This document shows positions 1 through 9,872 of a stretch of DNA of 64,000 nucleotides, piece after piece. This stretch comes from Ideonella_A sp963843805 (GTDB lineage: Bacteria; Pseudomonadota; Gammaproteobacteria; Burkholderiales; Burkholderiaceae_C). A program made the position numbers and the translations under genes. The stretch's first letter is position 1. Every line of letters begins with the position of its first letter. The DNA lies in the NCBI GenBank assembly GCA_963843805.1, contig CAWJLY010000001.1, positions 806,001 to 870,000 on the forward strand, given 5' to 3'. The notes under the pieces are model-generated. The model was not told the DNA's origin, made no database searches, and was given only the letters and a program-made list of their open reading frames with translations.

Positions 1-912
1 ATGTTCCTCGGTCGAGACCCAGCCGAAGCCCTGAGCCGCGAAATCGCCGCCCGACGGCGCCTTGCCGAGCGTCGACGCGTCGCCGTTGCCGTGGCATTTG
101 CCGAAGGTGTGTCCGCCGGCGGTCAGCGCAACCGTTTCCTCGTCGTCCATCGCCATGCGCTTGAAGGTCTCCTTCATGTCGCGGGCCATGCCGGCGTCGT
201 CGTGCGGATTGCCGCCCGGGCCTTCCGGATTGACATAGATGAGGCCCATCTGGATCGCGGCCAGCGGGCCCTCGATCTCGTGTTTGCCGTGCTCCGGCGA
301 GATGCGGGTTTGCACGCCCTGGTTGACCCACTTGTCTTCCGAGCCCCAGAAAATGTCGCGTTCCGGCTCGAACACATCGGGGCGGCCGCCGCCAAAGCCG
401 AACACCGGCCCGCCCATGCTTTCGATCGCGACGTTGCCGGCCAGGATGAACAGATCGGCCCAGCTGATGGCCTGGCCGTATTTCTGCTTGATCGGCCAGA
501 GCAGGCGGCGCGCCTTGTCGAGGTTGCCGTTGTCGGGCCAGCTGTCGAGCGGGGCGAAGCGCTGCTGCCCGCTGTTGGCGCCGCCTCTGCCGTCAGCGGT
601 GCGATAGGTGCCCGCCGCGTGCCACGCCATGCGGATGAAGAACGGGCCGTAGTGCCCGTAGTCGGCCGGCCACCAGGGCTGGCTGTCGGTCATCAGCGCC
701 GTGAGGTCGGCTTTCAGCGCGGGATAGTCGAGCGCCTTGAAGGCCGCGGCATAGTCGAAATCGGCGCCCAGCGGGTTGCTGGCGCCATTGGGGTTGAGGA
801 TCTCGGTCGCCAGCATCTCGGGCCACCAGTCCTTGTTGGTGCGACCGAGCAGCGATCGGGTTTCGCCGTTGCCCATCGGGCATGCGCCAAGCGTTCCAGT
901 TTTTGCATCCAT
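1..912 (-). CDS. katG: Catalase-peroxidase KatG, N-terminal part
   Basis: Bifunctional haem catalase-peroxidase that removes hydrogen peroxide. The reading frame is open from the ATG at 912 to the left edge, so 304 codons of a family usually near 730 residues are present. The distal-side residues Arg94, Trp97 and His98 lie in an RMAWHAAGTYR motif. The Tyr of the Met-Tyr-Trp adduct lies in GLIYVNPEG, and the proximal haem ligand His268 in TAGGHTFGKCHG. The start has a good AGGAG ribosome binding site about 8 bases upstream and gives the usual N-terminus with CPMG and the WWP segment. No frameshift is seen. The adjacent LysR gene is transcribed the same way but reads more like a regulator of the divergent acyl-CoA island than an OxyR. 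Confidence 0.97.
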   Translation of the reverse strand, partial: MDAKTGTLGACPMGNGETRSLLGRTNKDWWPEMLATEILNPNGASNPLGADFDYAAAFKALDYPALKADLTALMTDSQPWWPADYGHYGPFFIRMAWHAAGTYRTADGRGGANSGQQRFAPLDSWPDNGNLDKARRLLWPIKQKYGQAISWADLFILAGNVAIESMGGPVFGFGGGRPDVFEPERDIFWGSEDKWVNQGVQTRISPEHGKHEIEGPLAAIQMGLIYVNPEGPGGNPHDDAGMARDMKETFKRMAMDDEETVALTAGGHTFGKCHGNGDASTLGKAPSGGDFAAQGFGWVSTEEH

Positions 913-1142
913 CTGTTTGTCTCCTGTGAATTCATCGAGAGCCGCCAGCTTGCAGCGAAGCGGGGGATAGCGCCAATCTGAAATCCTCATGTCGGTCATT
1001 GGCGCGGCCTATGCAGCTTGCACGGGCCCGGCCCACATCAGCGGCGCCTTGACGAATGGCAGGATAGGCTATTCTCCCCGCTCCGCCAGGATGGCCCGCG
1101 CCACTTTCGATCCACGAAACGGATCACGTCGGCGACCGCAGC

Positions 1143-2060
1143 CTACCGACCCGCGTCTTCGCGCCGCCTGACCCGACGCGCATGCTCCAGAATGAATTCG
1201 ATGAAAGTCGATGCGGCGCGTGTCTGATGGCGGTTCGGCATGTACAGCATGTACATGCCGGTTCCGAAGATGCTGAGCCGCCAATCGTGCAGAGCGGTCA
1301 CGATGTCGCCGCGTTCGACGTCGTCCTGCACGACATAGTCGGGCAACATGCCGATGCCCAGACCCGGCCAGCACGGCCTGGCGCAGGAACAGGTAGTTCT
1401 CGGAAATCAGCGTCGGCTCGACGATCACCTCGTGCCGCTCGCTTCCCAGGTAGGCGGTCACGCGCAGCTGCCGGCTGACCACCGCCGACGCGATCAACGG
1501 CACGGCGCGAAGCGTGTCTGCAGGTCGGCCGGCATGCCGTTCGCCTCGGCATAGGCGCGTGATGCGCAGACCACGTAGTGCATCGAGCCCATCTCGCGCG
1601 CCACCAGGTTCTGCGGCGGCTCCGAGATCACCCGCACGGCGATGTCGACTTCGTCGCGGATCAGGTCCTCGACGCGGTTCTCGAACACCACGTCGAGCAC
1701 GATGCCCGGATACTGCCGCTTGAAGTCGAGCAGCCAGTGCGACATCACCAGCTGGCCGTAGCCGCTGGGCACGCTCAACCGAACGCGGCCTTGCAGGCTT
1801 TGTCCCAGCGTCGCGATCGATTCGCGCGCCGCCAGCAGTTCGTTGCGGATGGTCTTGCCGTGTTCGTACAGGCGCAGGCCGACCTCGGTGGCCTCGGCGC
1901 GCCGCGTGGTGCGTCGCACCAGCTGCTGCCCGATCGAGCGCTCCAGCTGGTTCAGGTGGTAGCTGACATTGGCGCGCGTCATCTTCAGCCGCCGGGCGGC
2001 TTCGCTGAGGTTGCCGGCGTCCAGGATCTCGACCAGCAGCGTCAGCGAATTGATATCCAT
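1143..2060 (-). CDS. LysR-family transcriptional regulator (frameshifted)
   Basis: A LysR-type DNA-binding regulator of about 305 residues. The N-terminal winged helix-turn-helix is clear (LTLLVEILDAGNLSEAARRL, then the recognition-helix segment TRANVSYHLNQLE), followed by the substrate-binding domain. The frame breaks twice: near 1500, before the segment PLIASAVVSRQLRVTAYLGS, and near 1370, before LGIGMLPDYVVQDDVERGDIV. Both flanks of each break are well conserved, so sequence error is more likely than decay. It is divergent from the acyl-CoA island at 2196, and TTGAC/GTCAA half-sites in the intervening DNA suit a LysR regulator of that island. The ligand is unknown. Confidence 0.88.
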
Positions 2061-2094
2061 GGCCAGCGGTCACTCAGTAGAAACCAGCGTATTC

Positions 2095-2140
2095 GTCAAG
2101 TGATGCTTGACAGTATGTCAACCGTCTATGGAATTGTCAA
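2095..2140. promoter_or_regulatory. LysR-type operator cluster with candidate promoter
   Basis: Between the divergent LysR gene and the beta-oxidation island lie repeated GTCAA/TTGAC half-sites. GTCAAG-N5-CTTGAC spans 2095-2111, TTGAC-N5-GTCAA spans 2107-2121 (a T-N11-A LysR box), and one more GTCAA is at 2136-2140. TTGACA at 2107-2112 with TGGAAT 16 bases further on (2129-2134) is a plausible plus-strand promoter overlapping the box. This is sequence inspection only. Confidence 0.5.
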
Positions 2141-2195
2141 ACGCGCCGCGACGCCCAACAATGCGTACGATCGAAGGAAACCATCAGGAGACCGA

Positions 2196-4325
2196 ATGGC
2201 CCCGGACACCGATTCCACACCCGTCACCGTCGCGCTTGCGTCGGCAAGGTGCTGCTCGTCAGCATCGACAACCCGCCGGTCAACGCGCTCGGCGTCGACG
2301 TGCGCCGCGGCCTGCTCGCTGCGATCGACGCCGCCCAGGCGCGACCGCGGCGGTGGCCGCGGTGCTGATCGTCGGCGCCGGACGCAATTTCATCGCCGGC
2401 GCCGACATCCGCGAATTCGGCAAGACGCCGCTGCCGCCTGCGCTGCCCGAGGTGTGCAACCGCATCGAGGCCTGCAACAAGCCGGTGATCGCTGCGGTGC
2501 ACGGCGCCGCGCTCGGCGGCGGCCTCGAAGTGGCGCTGGCGGCGCACTATCGGCTGGCGGTGAACGGCGTCAAGCTCGGCCTGCCCGAAGTGCAGCTCGG
2601 CCTGATGCCGGGCGCCGGCGGCACCCAGCGCGCGCCGCGCCTGATCGGCGCCGGCCCGGCGCTCGACCTGATGCTGAGCGGGCGCCAGGTCGGCGCCGAG
2701 GAGGCGCTGGCGCTCGGCCTGGTCGACCGCATCGGCCGCAGCGACGACACGCTGGCCGAAGGCCTGGCCTACGCGCAGGAACTGCTCGCCGCCGGCGCGC
2801 CGGTGCGCCGCACCCGCGACGCGCAGGGCCTGGCCGACCAGCCAGCGAGCCGCGCCGCGCTCGACGCCGCGCGCGCCGACGTCGCCGCCAAGAGCCGCGG
2901 CCTGTTCTCGCCGCAGAAGATCGTCGAAGCGGTCGAGGCCGCACTGGACCGACCCTTCGACGAAGGCCTGCGCATCGAGCGCGCGTTCTTCCTGCAGTGC
3001 ATCGACAGCCCGCAACGCGCCGGCCTGATCCACGCCTTCTTCGCCGAGCGCGAGGTGGCCAAGGTGCCCGAGGCGAAGGCCGCGCAGACCGCGCCCGCTG
3101 GCATCGGCCGGCGTGATCGGCGGCGGCACGATGGGCGCCGGCATCGCGGTGGCGATGCTCGACGCGGGCATGCACGGTGACGATGATCGAGCGCGACGAC
3201 GCCGAGCCTCGGCGCGCGGCCGCGCCAATGTCGAGAAGGTCTACGACAGCCTGGTCGCAAAGGGCCGCCTGAGCGCCGAGGCCAAGGCCGCGGTGATGGC
3301 GCGCTTCGACGGCGCCATCGGCTACGACGCGCTGGCCGAGGTCGACCTCGTCGTCGAAGCCGTGTTCGAGGACATGGCGGTGAAGAAGGCCGTCTTCGCC
3401 GAACTCGACCGCGTCTGCAAGCCCGGCGCGGTGCTGGCCACCAACACCTCCTACCTCGACATCGACGAGATCGCCGCCAGCATCTCGCGGCCGCAGGACG
3501 TGCTGGGCCTGCACTTCTTCTCGCCGGCGCACATCATGAAGCTGCTGGAGATCGTGGTGCCGGCCAAGGTGGCCGCCGACGTGGTCGCCACCGGCTTCGA
3601 ACTGGCGAAGAAACTGCGCAAGGTGGCGGTGCGTGCCGGCGTCTGCGACGGCTTCATCGGCAACCGCATCCTGGCGGTCTACCGCCAGGCGGCCGACCAC
3701 ATGATGGAAGACGGCGCCTCGCCCTACCAGATCGACGAGGCGGTGCGCGAGTTCGGCTATCCGATGGGGCCGTTCCAGGTGGCCGACCTGGCCGGCGGCG
3801 ACATCGGCTGGGCCACCCGCAAGCGCCGCGCGCCGACCCGCGATCCGCGCGCCCGCTATGTGCAGATCGCCGACCGGATCTGCGAACGCGGCTGGTTCGG
3901 CCAGAAGACCGGGCGCGGCTACTACGTCTATGCCAAGGGTTCGCGCAGCGGCGCGCCCGACCCCGAGGTGCTGGCGATCGTCGATGCCGAGCGCGCAGCG
4001 CGCCGGCATCACGCCGCGCAGCTTCAGCAACGACGAGATCGTGCGCCGCTACCTGGCCGCGATGATCAACGAAGGCGCCAACGTCGTGCACGAAGGCATC
4101 GCGCTGCGGCCGCTCGACGTCGACGTGACCTTCATCGCCGGCTATGGCTTTCCGCGCCATCGCGGCGGCCCGATGAAGTATGCCGACACGGTCGGGCTGC
4201 CCCGGGTGCTGGCCGACATCCGCGAATTCGCAAAGCAAGACCCGATCTTCTGGCAGCCGTCGCCGCTGCTGGTCGACCTGGTCGAGCGCGGCCAGGATTT
4301 CGACAGCCTGAACCGGGCCGCCTGA
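2196..4325 (+). CDS. Fused enoyl-CoA hydratase / 3-hydroxyacyl-CoA dehydrogenase (FadB/FadJ/PimF type; several frameshifts)
   Basis: A beta-oxidation multienzyme of about 700 residues. The N-terminal crotonase domain has the oxyanion segments GRNFIAGADIREF and HGAALGGGLEVALA. The C-terminal NAD-dependent dehydrogenase has the dinucleotide motif VIGGGTMGAGIA, the segment LGLHFFSPAHIMKLLEIV and the C-terminal HAD domain (GYGFPRHRGGPM). The ATG at 2196 is preceded by AGGAG. Frame breaks occur near 2240, 2340, 3108, 3172, 3207, 3215 and 4005. From 3108 onward each is repaired by removing one base; the first two could be a lost base or two gained. It is the first gene of the plus-strand island, followed by thiolase. 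A PimF-like role in dicarboxyl-CoA oxidation is inferred from the neighbours. Confidence 0.88.
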
Positions 4326-4402
4326 AACAACCACCCACCATCTCGGCGCTCGCCCGTAGCAGGCGGGTGGCCGTGCCAATCCTTCAAACCAGGAGATTCG
4401 CG

Positions 4403-5595
4403 ATGCGCGAAGCCGTGATCGTCTCGACCGCCCGCACCCCGCTGACCAAGGCGCACCGTGGCGAATTCAACATCACCCCGGGGCCGACGCTGGCCGCCTT
4501 TGCGGTGCGCGCCGCGGTCGAACGCTCGGGCCTCGACCCGGCGCTGATCGAGGATGCGATCCTCGGCTGCGGCTATCCGGAGGGCACGACCGGCCGCAAC
4601 GTCGCCCGCCAGGCGATCGTGCGCGCCGGGCTGCCGATCAGCATCGCCGGCACCACCGTGAATCGCTTCTGCGCCTCCGGTCTGCAGGCGATCGCGATCG
4701 CCGCCGGGCGCATCGTCGTCGACGGCGCGCCGGCGATGATCGCCGGCGGCGTCGAGAGCATCTCGCAGATCCGCGGCCGCAGCGCCGGCGACGGTGGCGA
4801 CATCACGCTCGATCCGTGGATCGTCGAACACAAGCCCGAGCTGTATCTGTCGATGATCGAGACCGCCGATATCGTCGCCTCGCGCTACGGCATCGACCGC
4901 GAAGCGCAGGACCGTTTCTCCGCCGAAAGCCAGCGCAAGACCGAAGCGGCGCAGGATGCAGGCCGCTACCGCGAGGAGATCGTGGCCGTCACGACGACGA
5001 TGGCGGTGACCGACAAGGAAACCAAGGCGGTGACGCAAGCGCAGCGCAACGGTCGATGTCGATACCTGCAACCGGCGCGGCACCACTTACGAGGCGCTGG
5101 CCAAGCTGGCGCCGGTCAATGGCGCCGAGCAAGTTCGTCACCGCCGGCAATGCCTCGCAGCTGTCCGACGGCGCGTCGGCCTGCGTGATGGTCGAGGCCC
5201 GCGAGGCCGAGCGCCTCGGGTTGAAGCCGCTCGGCGCCTTCCGCGGCCTGGCGGTCGCCGGCTGCGAGCCCGACGAAATGGGTATCGGCCCGGTGTTCGC
5301 GGTGCCGAAGCTGCTGGCCCGCCACGGTCTGAAGGTCGACGACATCGGCCTGTGGGAACTCAACGAAGCCTTTGCGTCGCAGGCCATCTACTGCCAGCAG
5401 CGGCTGGGCATTCCGGACGAGCGCCTCAACGTCGACGGCGGCGCGATCTCGATCGGCCATCCGTTCGGCATGACCGGCGCACGGCTGGCCGGCCATGTGC
5501 TGATCGAAGGGCGCCGACGCGGCGTCAAGTACGCCGTCGTGACGATGTGCATCGCCGGCGGCATGGGCGCTGCCGGCCTGTTCGAGATCTATTGA
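4403..5595 (+). CDS. Acetyl-CoA acyltransferase (thiolase; two frameshifts)
   Basis: A thiolase of about 397 residues that would release acetyl-CoA from 3-ketoacyl-CoA. The start ATG follows an AGGAG at 4391-4395. The nucleophilic Cys90 is in NRFCASGLQ, the catalytic His in GGAISIGHPFGMTGAR, and the second active-site Cys in the C-terminal CIAGGMGAAG motif. The frame shifts near 5047 (AQRN to VDVDTCNRRG) and near 5120 (before SKFVTAGNASQLSDGAS), each consistent with one extra base. It sits between the multienzyme and the large acyl-CoA dehydrogenase, the arrangement expected for a PimB-like thiolase. Chain-length preference cannot be read from the sequence. Confidence 0.92.
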
Positions 5596-5606
5596 GGAGT
5601 CTGAGC

Positions 5607-6817
5607 ATGGACCTGAACTTCAGCTCCGAAGAAGAAGCCTTTCGCACCGAGGTGCGCGAGTTCCTGGCCATCAGCCTGCCGGCGCGGCTGTCCGGGAAGG
5701 TGCGACTGCGGCAAGCACCTCGGCAAGGCCGACATGGAGGAATGGCACGCCATCCTGAACCAGCGCGGCTGGCTGGCCAACCACTGGCCCGAGCAGTACG
5801 GCGGCCCCGGCTGGAACGCGGTGCAGAAGTTCATCTTCGAGAACGAGTGTGCGCTCGCCCATGCGCCGCGCATCGTGCCGTTCGGCGTCAACATGCTCGG
5901 CCCGGTGCTGATCAAGTACGGCAACGAGGCGCAGAAGCAGTACTGGCTGCCGCGCATCCTCGACGGCTCCGACTGGTGGTGCCAGGGCTACTCCGAGCCC
6001 GGCGCCGGCTCCGACCTCGCATCGGTGAAGACCACCGCGGTGCGCGGCAGTGACGCACAAGGTGATCACTACGTCGTCAATGGCCAGAAGACCTGGACCA
6101 CGCTCGGCCAGCACGCCAACATGATCTTCTGTCTGGTGCGCACCAACCGGGAAGCGAAGAAGCAGCAGGGCATCAGCTTCCTGCTGGTCGACATGCGATC
6201 ACCCGGCGTCGAGGTTCGGCCGATCATCACGCTCGACGGGGAGCACGAGGTCAACGAGGTCTTCTTCACCGATGTGCGGGTGCCGGCGGAGAACCTGGTC
6301 GGCGAGGAGAACATGGGCTGGACCTGTGCCAAATATTTGCTGACCTACGAGCGCACCAACATCGCCGGCGTCGGCTTTTCGGTGGCCGCGCTCGAGCGAC
6401 TGAAGAAGGCCGCTGCGAGCGTGACGGAAGAACGGCCGACCGCTGGCCGAGGACCCGTATTTCGCGGCGCGGTTGGCGCGCGTCGAGATCGAACTCGAGA
6501 ACATGAAGACGACCAACCTGCGCGTCATCGCGGCGGTGGCCGGTGGCGGCGTTCCGGGCGCCGAGAGTTCGATGCTGAAGATCCGCGGCACCGAGATCCG
6601 GCAGGAAATCTCGTCGCTGCTGCGCCGCGCGATGGGCCCGTATGCACAGCCTTTCGTTGCCGAGGCGCTCGAGGAGGGTTTTGACGGCTCACCGGTCGGC
6701 CCGGCCGAGGCGGCCAGCGCCGCAACCCAGTATTTCAACAACCGCAAGCTGTCGATCTTCGGCGGCTCCAACGAGATCCAGAGGAACATCATCTCCAAGA
6801 TGATCCTCGGGCTGTGA
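5607..6817 (+). CDS. Acyl-CoA dehydrogenase, PimC-like large subunit (two frameshifts)
   Basis: A FAD-dependent acyl-CoA dehydrogenase of about 402 residues, starting 11 bases after the thiolase stop. The family segments WCQGYSEPGAGSDLAS, GQKTWTTLGQHA and the C-terminal FGGSNEIQRNIISKMILGL are intact. The frame breaks near 5695, before the KHLGKADMEEWHAIL segment, and near 6437, before RPLAEDPYFAARLARVEIE; each is resolved by removing one base. The N-terminus (MDLNFSSEEEAFRTEVREFL) and pairing with a second, divergent dehydrogenase just downstream resemble the pimeloyl-CoA dehydrogenase large/small subunit pair. That substrate assignment is inference. Confidence 0.88.
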
Positions 6818-6837
6818 CCCGTGAACGGGACAACACC

Positions 6838-7986
6838 ATGAACTTCCAGCACACCGACGATCGCCGCATGCTGGCCGACAGCCTGAACCGCTTCGTCGCC
6901 GAGCAATATGCATTCGAGACGCGCGACCGGATCGCCCGCTCGCCCGCAGGCTGCAGCCCCGAGCTGTGGCGCCAGTTCGCCGACCTCGGCGTGATCGGCG
7001 CGCTGTTCAGCGAAGACGACGGCGGCTTCGCGGGCGGCGGCTTCGATATCTCGGTGGTCTTCGAGGCGCTGGGCCGCGGCCTGGTCGTCGAACCCTTCCT
7101 CGGCACCGTGCTCGCCGGCAGCGCGATCGCCTTTGCCGGCAGCGCGGCGCAGAAGGCGCTGCTCGCCGAGCTCATCGGCGGTACGCAGATCGCGGCATTC
7201 GCACACGGCGAGCCCGAAGCCCATCATGCGCTGGACCATGTGCAGACGCAGGCCAGTCTGGTCGACGGACAGTGGCAGCTCGATGGCGTCAAGGCGGTGG
7301 TGCAGCACGGCGAACAGGCGGACTTCTTCGTGATCTCGGCCCGCAATGCCGGTGCGGTCGACGACGCGACCGGCATCTCGCTGTTCATGGTGCCGGCCGG
7401 CACGCCAGGGCTGTCGCTGCGCGGCTATCCGAATGCCGACGGCGGCCGCGCAGCGGAACTCACGCTCGCCGGCGTCAAGCTCGGCCCTCAAGCATTGATC
7501 GGTGCGGAGGGCGCGGGCAGCGCAACGATCGAACACAGTGTCGGCAAGGGTGTGCTGGCCCTGTGTGCCGAAGCCGTCGGCGCGATGGATGTGGCCAAGG
7601 ATGCGACGCTCGAGTATCTGCGCACCCGCAAGCAGTTCGGTGTGGCGATCGGCAGCTTCCAGGCGCTTCAGCACCGCATGGCCGACCTGCTGGTCGAGAT
7701 CGAGCAGGCCCGTTCGGCGGTGATCAACGCTGCCGCGGCGCTCGACGCCGACCGCGTGACACGCGAGCGCGCACTGTCGGCGGCCAAGGTCACGATCGGC
7801 CGAATCGGCACACTGGTTGCCGAGGAATGCATACAGTTGCACGGCGGCATCGGCATGACTTGGGAACTGCCGCTGGCCCACTATGCCAAACGCCTGGTGA
7901 TGATCGATCATCAGCTCGGTGACGAAGACCATCATCTGGCGCGCTTCATCGCGCTCGGTCGGACCGTTGAAAAGGAGATGTCATGA
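6838..7986 (+). CDS. Acyl-CoA dehydrogenase, PimD-like small subunit
   Basis: An intact acyl-CoA dehydrogenase-family protein of 382 residues and probable partner of the preceding dehydrogenase. The C-terminal domain has the flavin-binding segments YLRTRKQFGVAIGSFQALQHRMADL and QLHGGIGMTWELPLAHYAKR. The start at 6838 is preferred over an upstream one at 6814, because the latter would add only a short unconserved leader. It begins 20 bases after its neighbour and its stop overlaps the etfB start in an ATGA, so the two dehydrogenases and the ETF beta subunit are probably translationally linked. Confidence 0.9.
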   Translation: MNFQHTDDRRMLADSLNRFVAEQYAFETRDRIARSPAGCSPELWRQFADLGVIGALFSEDDGGFAGGGFDISVVFEALGRGLVVEPFLGTVLAGSAIAFAGSAAQKALLAELIGGTQIAAFAHGEPEAHHALDHVQTQASLVDGQWQLDGVKAVVQHGEQADFFVISARNAGAVDDATGISLFMVPAGTPGLSLRGYPNADGGRAAELTLAGVKLGPQALIGAEGAGSATIEHSVGKGVLALCAEAVGAMDVAKDATLEYLRTRKQFGVAIGSFQALQHRMADLLVEIEQARSAVINAAAALDADRVTRERALSAAKVTIGRIGTLVAEECIQLHGGIGMTWELPLAHYAKRLVMIDHQLGDEDHHLARFIALGRTVEKEMS

Positions 7987-8744
7987 AAATTCTCGTACCC
8001 GTCAAGCGGGTCGTCGACTACAACGTCAAGGTGCGCGTCAAGAGCGACGGCAGCGGCGTCGATATCGCCAACGTCAAGATGAGCATGAACCCGTTCGACG
8101 AGATCGCGATCGAAGAGGCGGTGCGGCTGCGCGAGAAGGGTGTGGCAACCGAAGTGATCGCGGTGTCGTGCGGCGTATTGCAGTGCCAGGAGACGCTGCG
8201 CACCGCGATGGCGATCGGCGCCGATCGGGCGATCCTGGTCGAGACCAGCGAGGAGCTGCAGCCGCTGGCGGTGGCCAAGCTGCTGAAGGCGCTGGTCGAC
8301 AAGGAGCAGCCCGGGTTGGTGATCCTGGGCAAGCAGGCGATCGACGACGACTGCAACCAGACCGGCCAGATGCTGGCCGCGCTGTGCGGGTTGCCGCAGG
8401 CAACGTTCGCATCGAAGATCGAGGTGGCCGACGAGAACGGGCAGAAGACGGCCAGCGTCACCCGCGAGATCGATGGCGGGCTGGAGACCATCAAGGTCAA
8501 GCTGCCGGCGATCGTCACCACCGACCTGCGCCTGAACGAGCCGCGCTATGTGACGCTGCCGAACATCATGAAGGCGAAGAAGAAGCCGCTGGAGAATGTC
8601 AAGCCGGCCGATCTGGGCGTCGACGTCAAGTCGCACCTGAAGACGTTGAAGGTCAGCGAGCCGCCCAAACGCAGCGCCGGCATCAAGGTGCCCGATGTCG
8701 CCACGCTGGTCGACAAGCTGAAGAACGAAGCCAAGGTGATTTGA
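7983..8744 (+). CDS. etfB: Electron transfer flavoprotein beta subunit
   Basis: The beta subunit of ETF, 253 residues and intact. ETF accepts electrons from acyl-CoA dehydrogenases and passes them to ETF:ubiquinone oxidoreductase. The N-terminus MKILVPVKRVVDYNVKVRV, the segment SMNPFDEIAIEEA and the AMP/flavin-region GKQAIDDDCNQTGQMLA are typical. The ATG overlaps the stop of the PimD-like dehydrogenase. etfA follows after a 150-base gap containing palindromic repeats, wider than usual for an etfBA pair. Confidence 0.97.
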   Translation: MKILVPVKRVVDYNVKVRVKSDGSGVDIANVKMSMNPFDEIAIEEAVRLREKGVATEVIAVSCGVLQCQETLRTAMAIGADRAILVETSEELQPLAVAKLLKALVDKEQPGLVILGKQAIDDDCNQTGQMLAALCGLPQATFASKIEVADENGQKTASVTREIDGGLETIKVKLPAIVTTDLRLNEPRYVTLPNIMKAKKKPLENVKPADLGVDVKSHLKTLKVSEPPKRSAGIKVPDVATLVDKLKNEAKVI

Positions 8745-8753
8745 TGGTTGATG

Positions 8754-8834
8754 GCTCCCCCCGGAGCGGCCTGCGGCCGCCTCCCCCTCAGGGGGCAACA
8801 CCAGCGGCCCGGCAAAGCCGGTTCCGCGGTGTTT
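8754..8834. repeat. Palindromic intergenic repeat between etfB and etfA
   Basis: The etfB-etfA gap holds stacked palindromes: GCGGC/GCCGC around 8766-8780, CCCCC-TCA-GGGGG at 8783-8795, and AACACC (8797-8802) paired with GGTGTT (8828-8833) enclosing a GGC-AAA-GCC core. The composite resembles REP-like intergenic elements that I associate, from memory, with Comamonadaceae-type genomes. It could form a strong RNA hairpin inside the operon and alter the EtfB:EtfA ratio. No second copy was noticed in this window. Confidence 0.5.
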
Positions 8835-8894
8835 GCTTGATCTGGTCCTTGTATATCGAACGAATTGCGCACCTTGCGCAGAAGGAATCTGACC

Positions 8895-9831
8895 ATGACC
8901 GCTCTCGTCATCGCTGAACACGACAACCAGTCGATCAAGGGGGCGACCCTCAATACCGTCACCGCCGCGGTCCAGTGCGGCAAGGACGTGCATGTGCTGG
9001 TCGCCGGCTCGAATGCCGGCGAGGCGGCGAAGGCCGCGGCGTCAGATCGCCGGCGTCACCAAGGTGCTGCATGCCGACGGCGAGGCCTTTGCGCATGGCC
9101 TGGCCGAAAACGTCGCCGCGCAGGTGATGGCCGTGGCGAAGGACTACACCCACATCCTGTTTCCGGCCACCGCGGCGGGCAAGAATGTCGCGCCGCGGGT
9201 GGCCGCGCTGCTCGACGTCGGGCAGATCTCCGACATCATCCGGGTCGAATCCGACGATACGTTCGACCGCCCGATCTACGCCGGCAATGCCATCGCCACC
9301 GTGCAGAGCATCGATGCGATCAAGGTGATCACGGTGCGCACCACCGGCTTCGATGCGGCGGCGGCCAGCGGCGGTTCGGCCAGCGTCGAGCACGGTCGAC
9401 GGCGACGGCCGATTCGGGCCTGTCGAGCTTCGTCGGCAGCGAGATCGCCAAGAACGATCGGCCCGAGCTGACGGCTGCCAAGATCATCGTCTCGGGTGGC
9501 CGCGCGCTGGGCAGCAGCGAGAAGTTCGACGAGGTGCTGACGCCGCTGGCCGACAAGCTCGGCGCTGCGCTGGGCGCCAGCCGCGCCGCGGTCGACGCCG
9601 GTTATGCGCCGAACGACTGGCAGGTCGGCCAGACCGGCAAGATCGTTGCGCCGCAACCTGTATATCGCCTGCGGCATCAGCGGCGCGATCCAGCACCTGG
9701 CCGGCATGAAGGACAGCAAGGTCATCGTCGCGATCAACAAGGACGGCGAGGCGCCGATCTTCGGCGTCGCCGACTACGGGCTCGAGGCCGATCTGTTCGC
9801 GGCGGTGCCCGAATTCGTCGCAGCGCTTTAA
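8895..9831 (+). CDS. etfA: Electron transfer flavoprotein alpha subunit (frameshifted)
   Basis: The FAD-binding alpha subunit of ETF, about 311 residues. The N-terminus is MTALVIAEHDNQSIKGATL. The C-terminal FAD domain shows IIVSGGRALGSSEKFDEVL, ASRAAVDAGYAPNDWQVGQTGK, NLYIACGISGAIQHLAGM and IVAINKDGEAPIF. Frame breaks lie near 9045, 9392, 9407 and 9658; each is explained by one surplus base and conserved residues resume at once. It sits between etfB and glutaryl-CoA dehydrogenase, so this ETF probably serves the dehydrogenases of the island. Confidence 0.95.
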
Positions 9832-9872
9832 TTGCCTTCCGCAACAACACCAACCATCATCAGGAGACTGGC

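Noticed and set aside
1..981. A 326-codon plus-strand open frame
   Set aside because: It is antisense to katG, whose frame, ribosome binding site and haem residues are all intact; high GC makes long shadow frames common.
1578..3116. A 512-codon plus-strand open frame
   Set aside because: It runs across the LysR gene antisense and then through the crotonase domain in the wrong frame; its Arg-rich translation matches nothing.
2196..4325. Programmed ribosomal frameshifting in the multienzyme gene
   Set aside because: Seven shifts with no slippery sequence or downstream pseudoknot, and the same error type occurs in unrelated genes.
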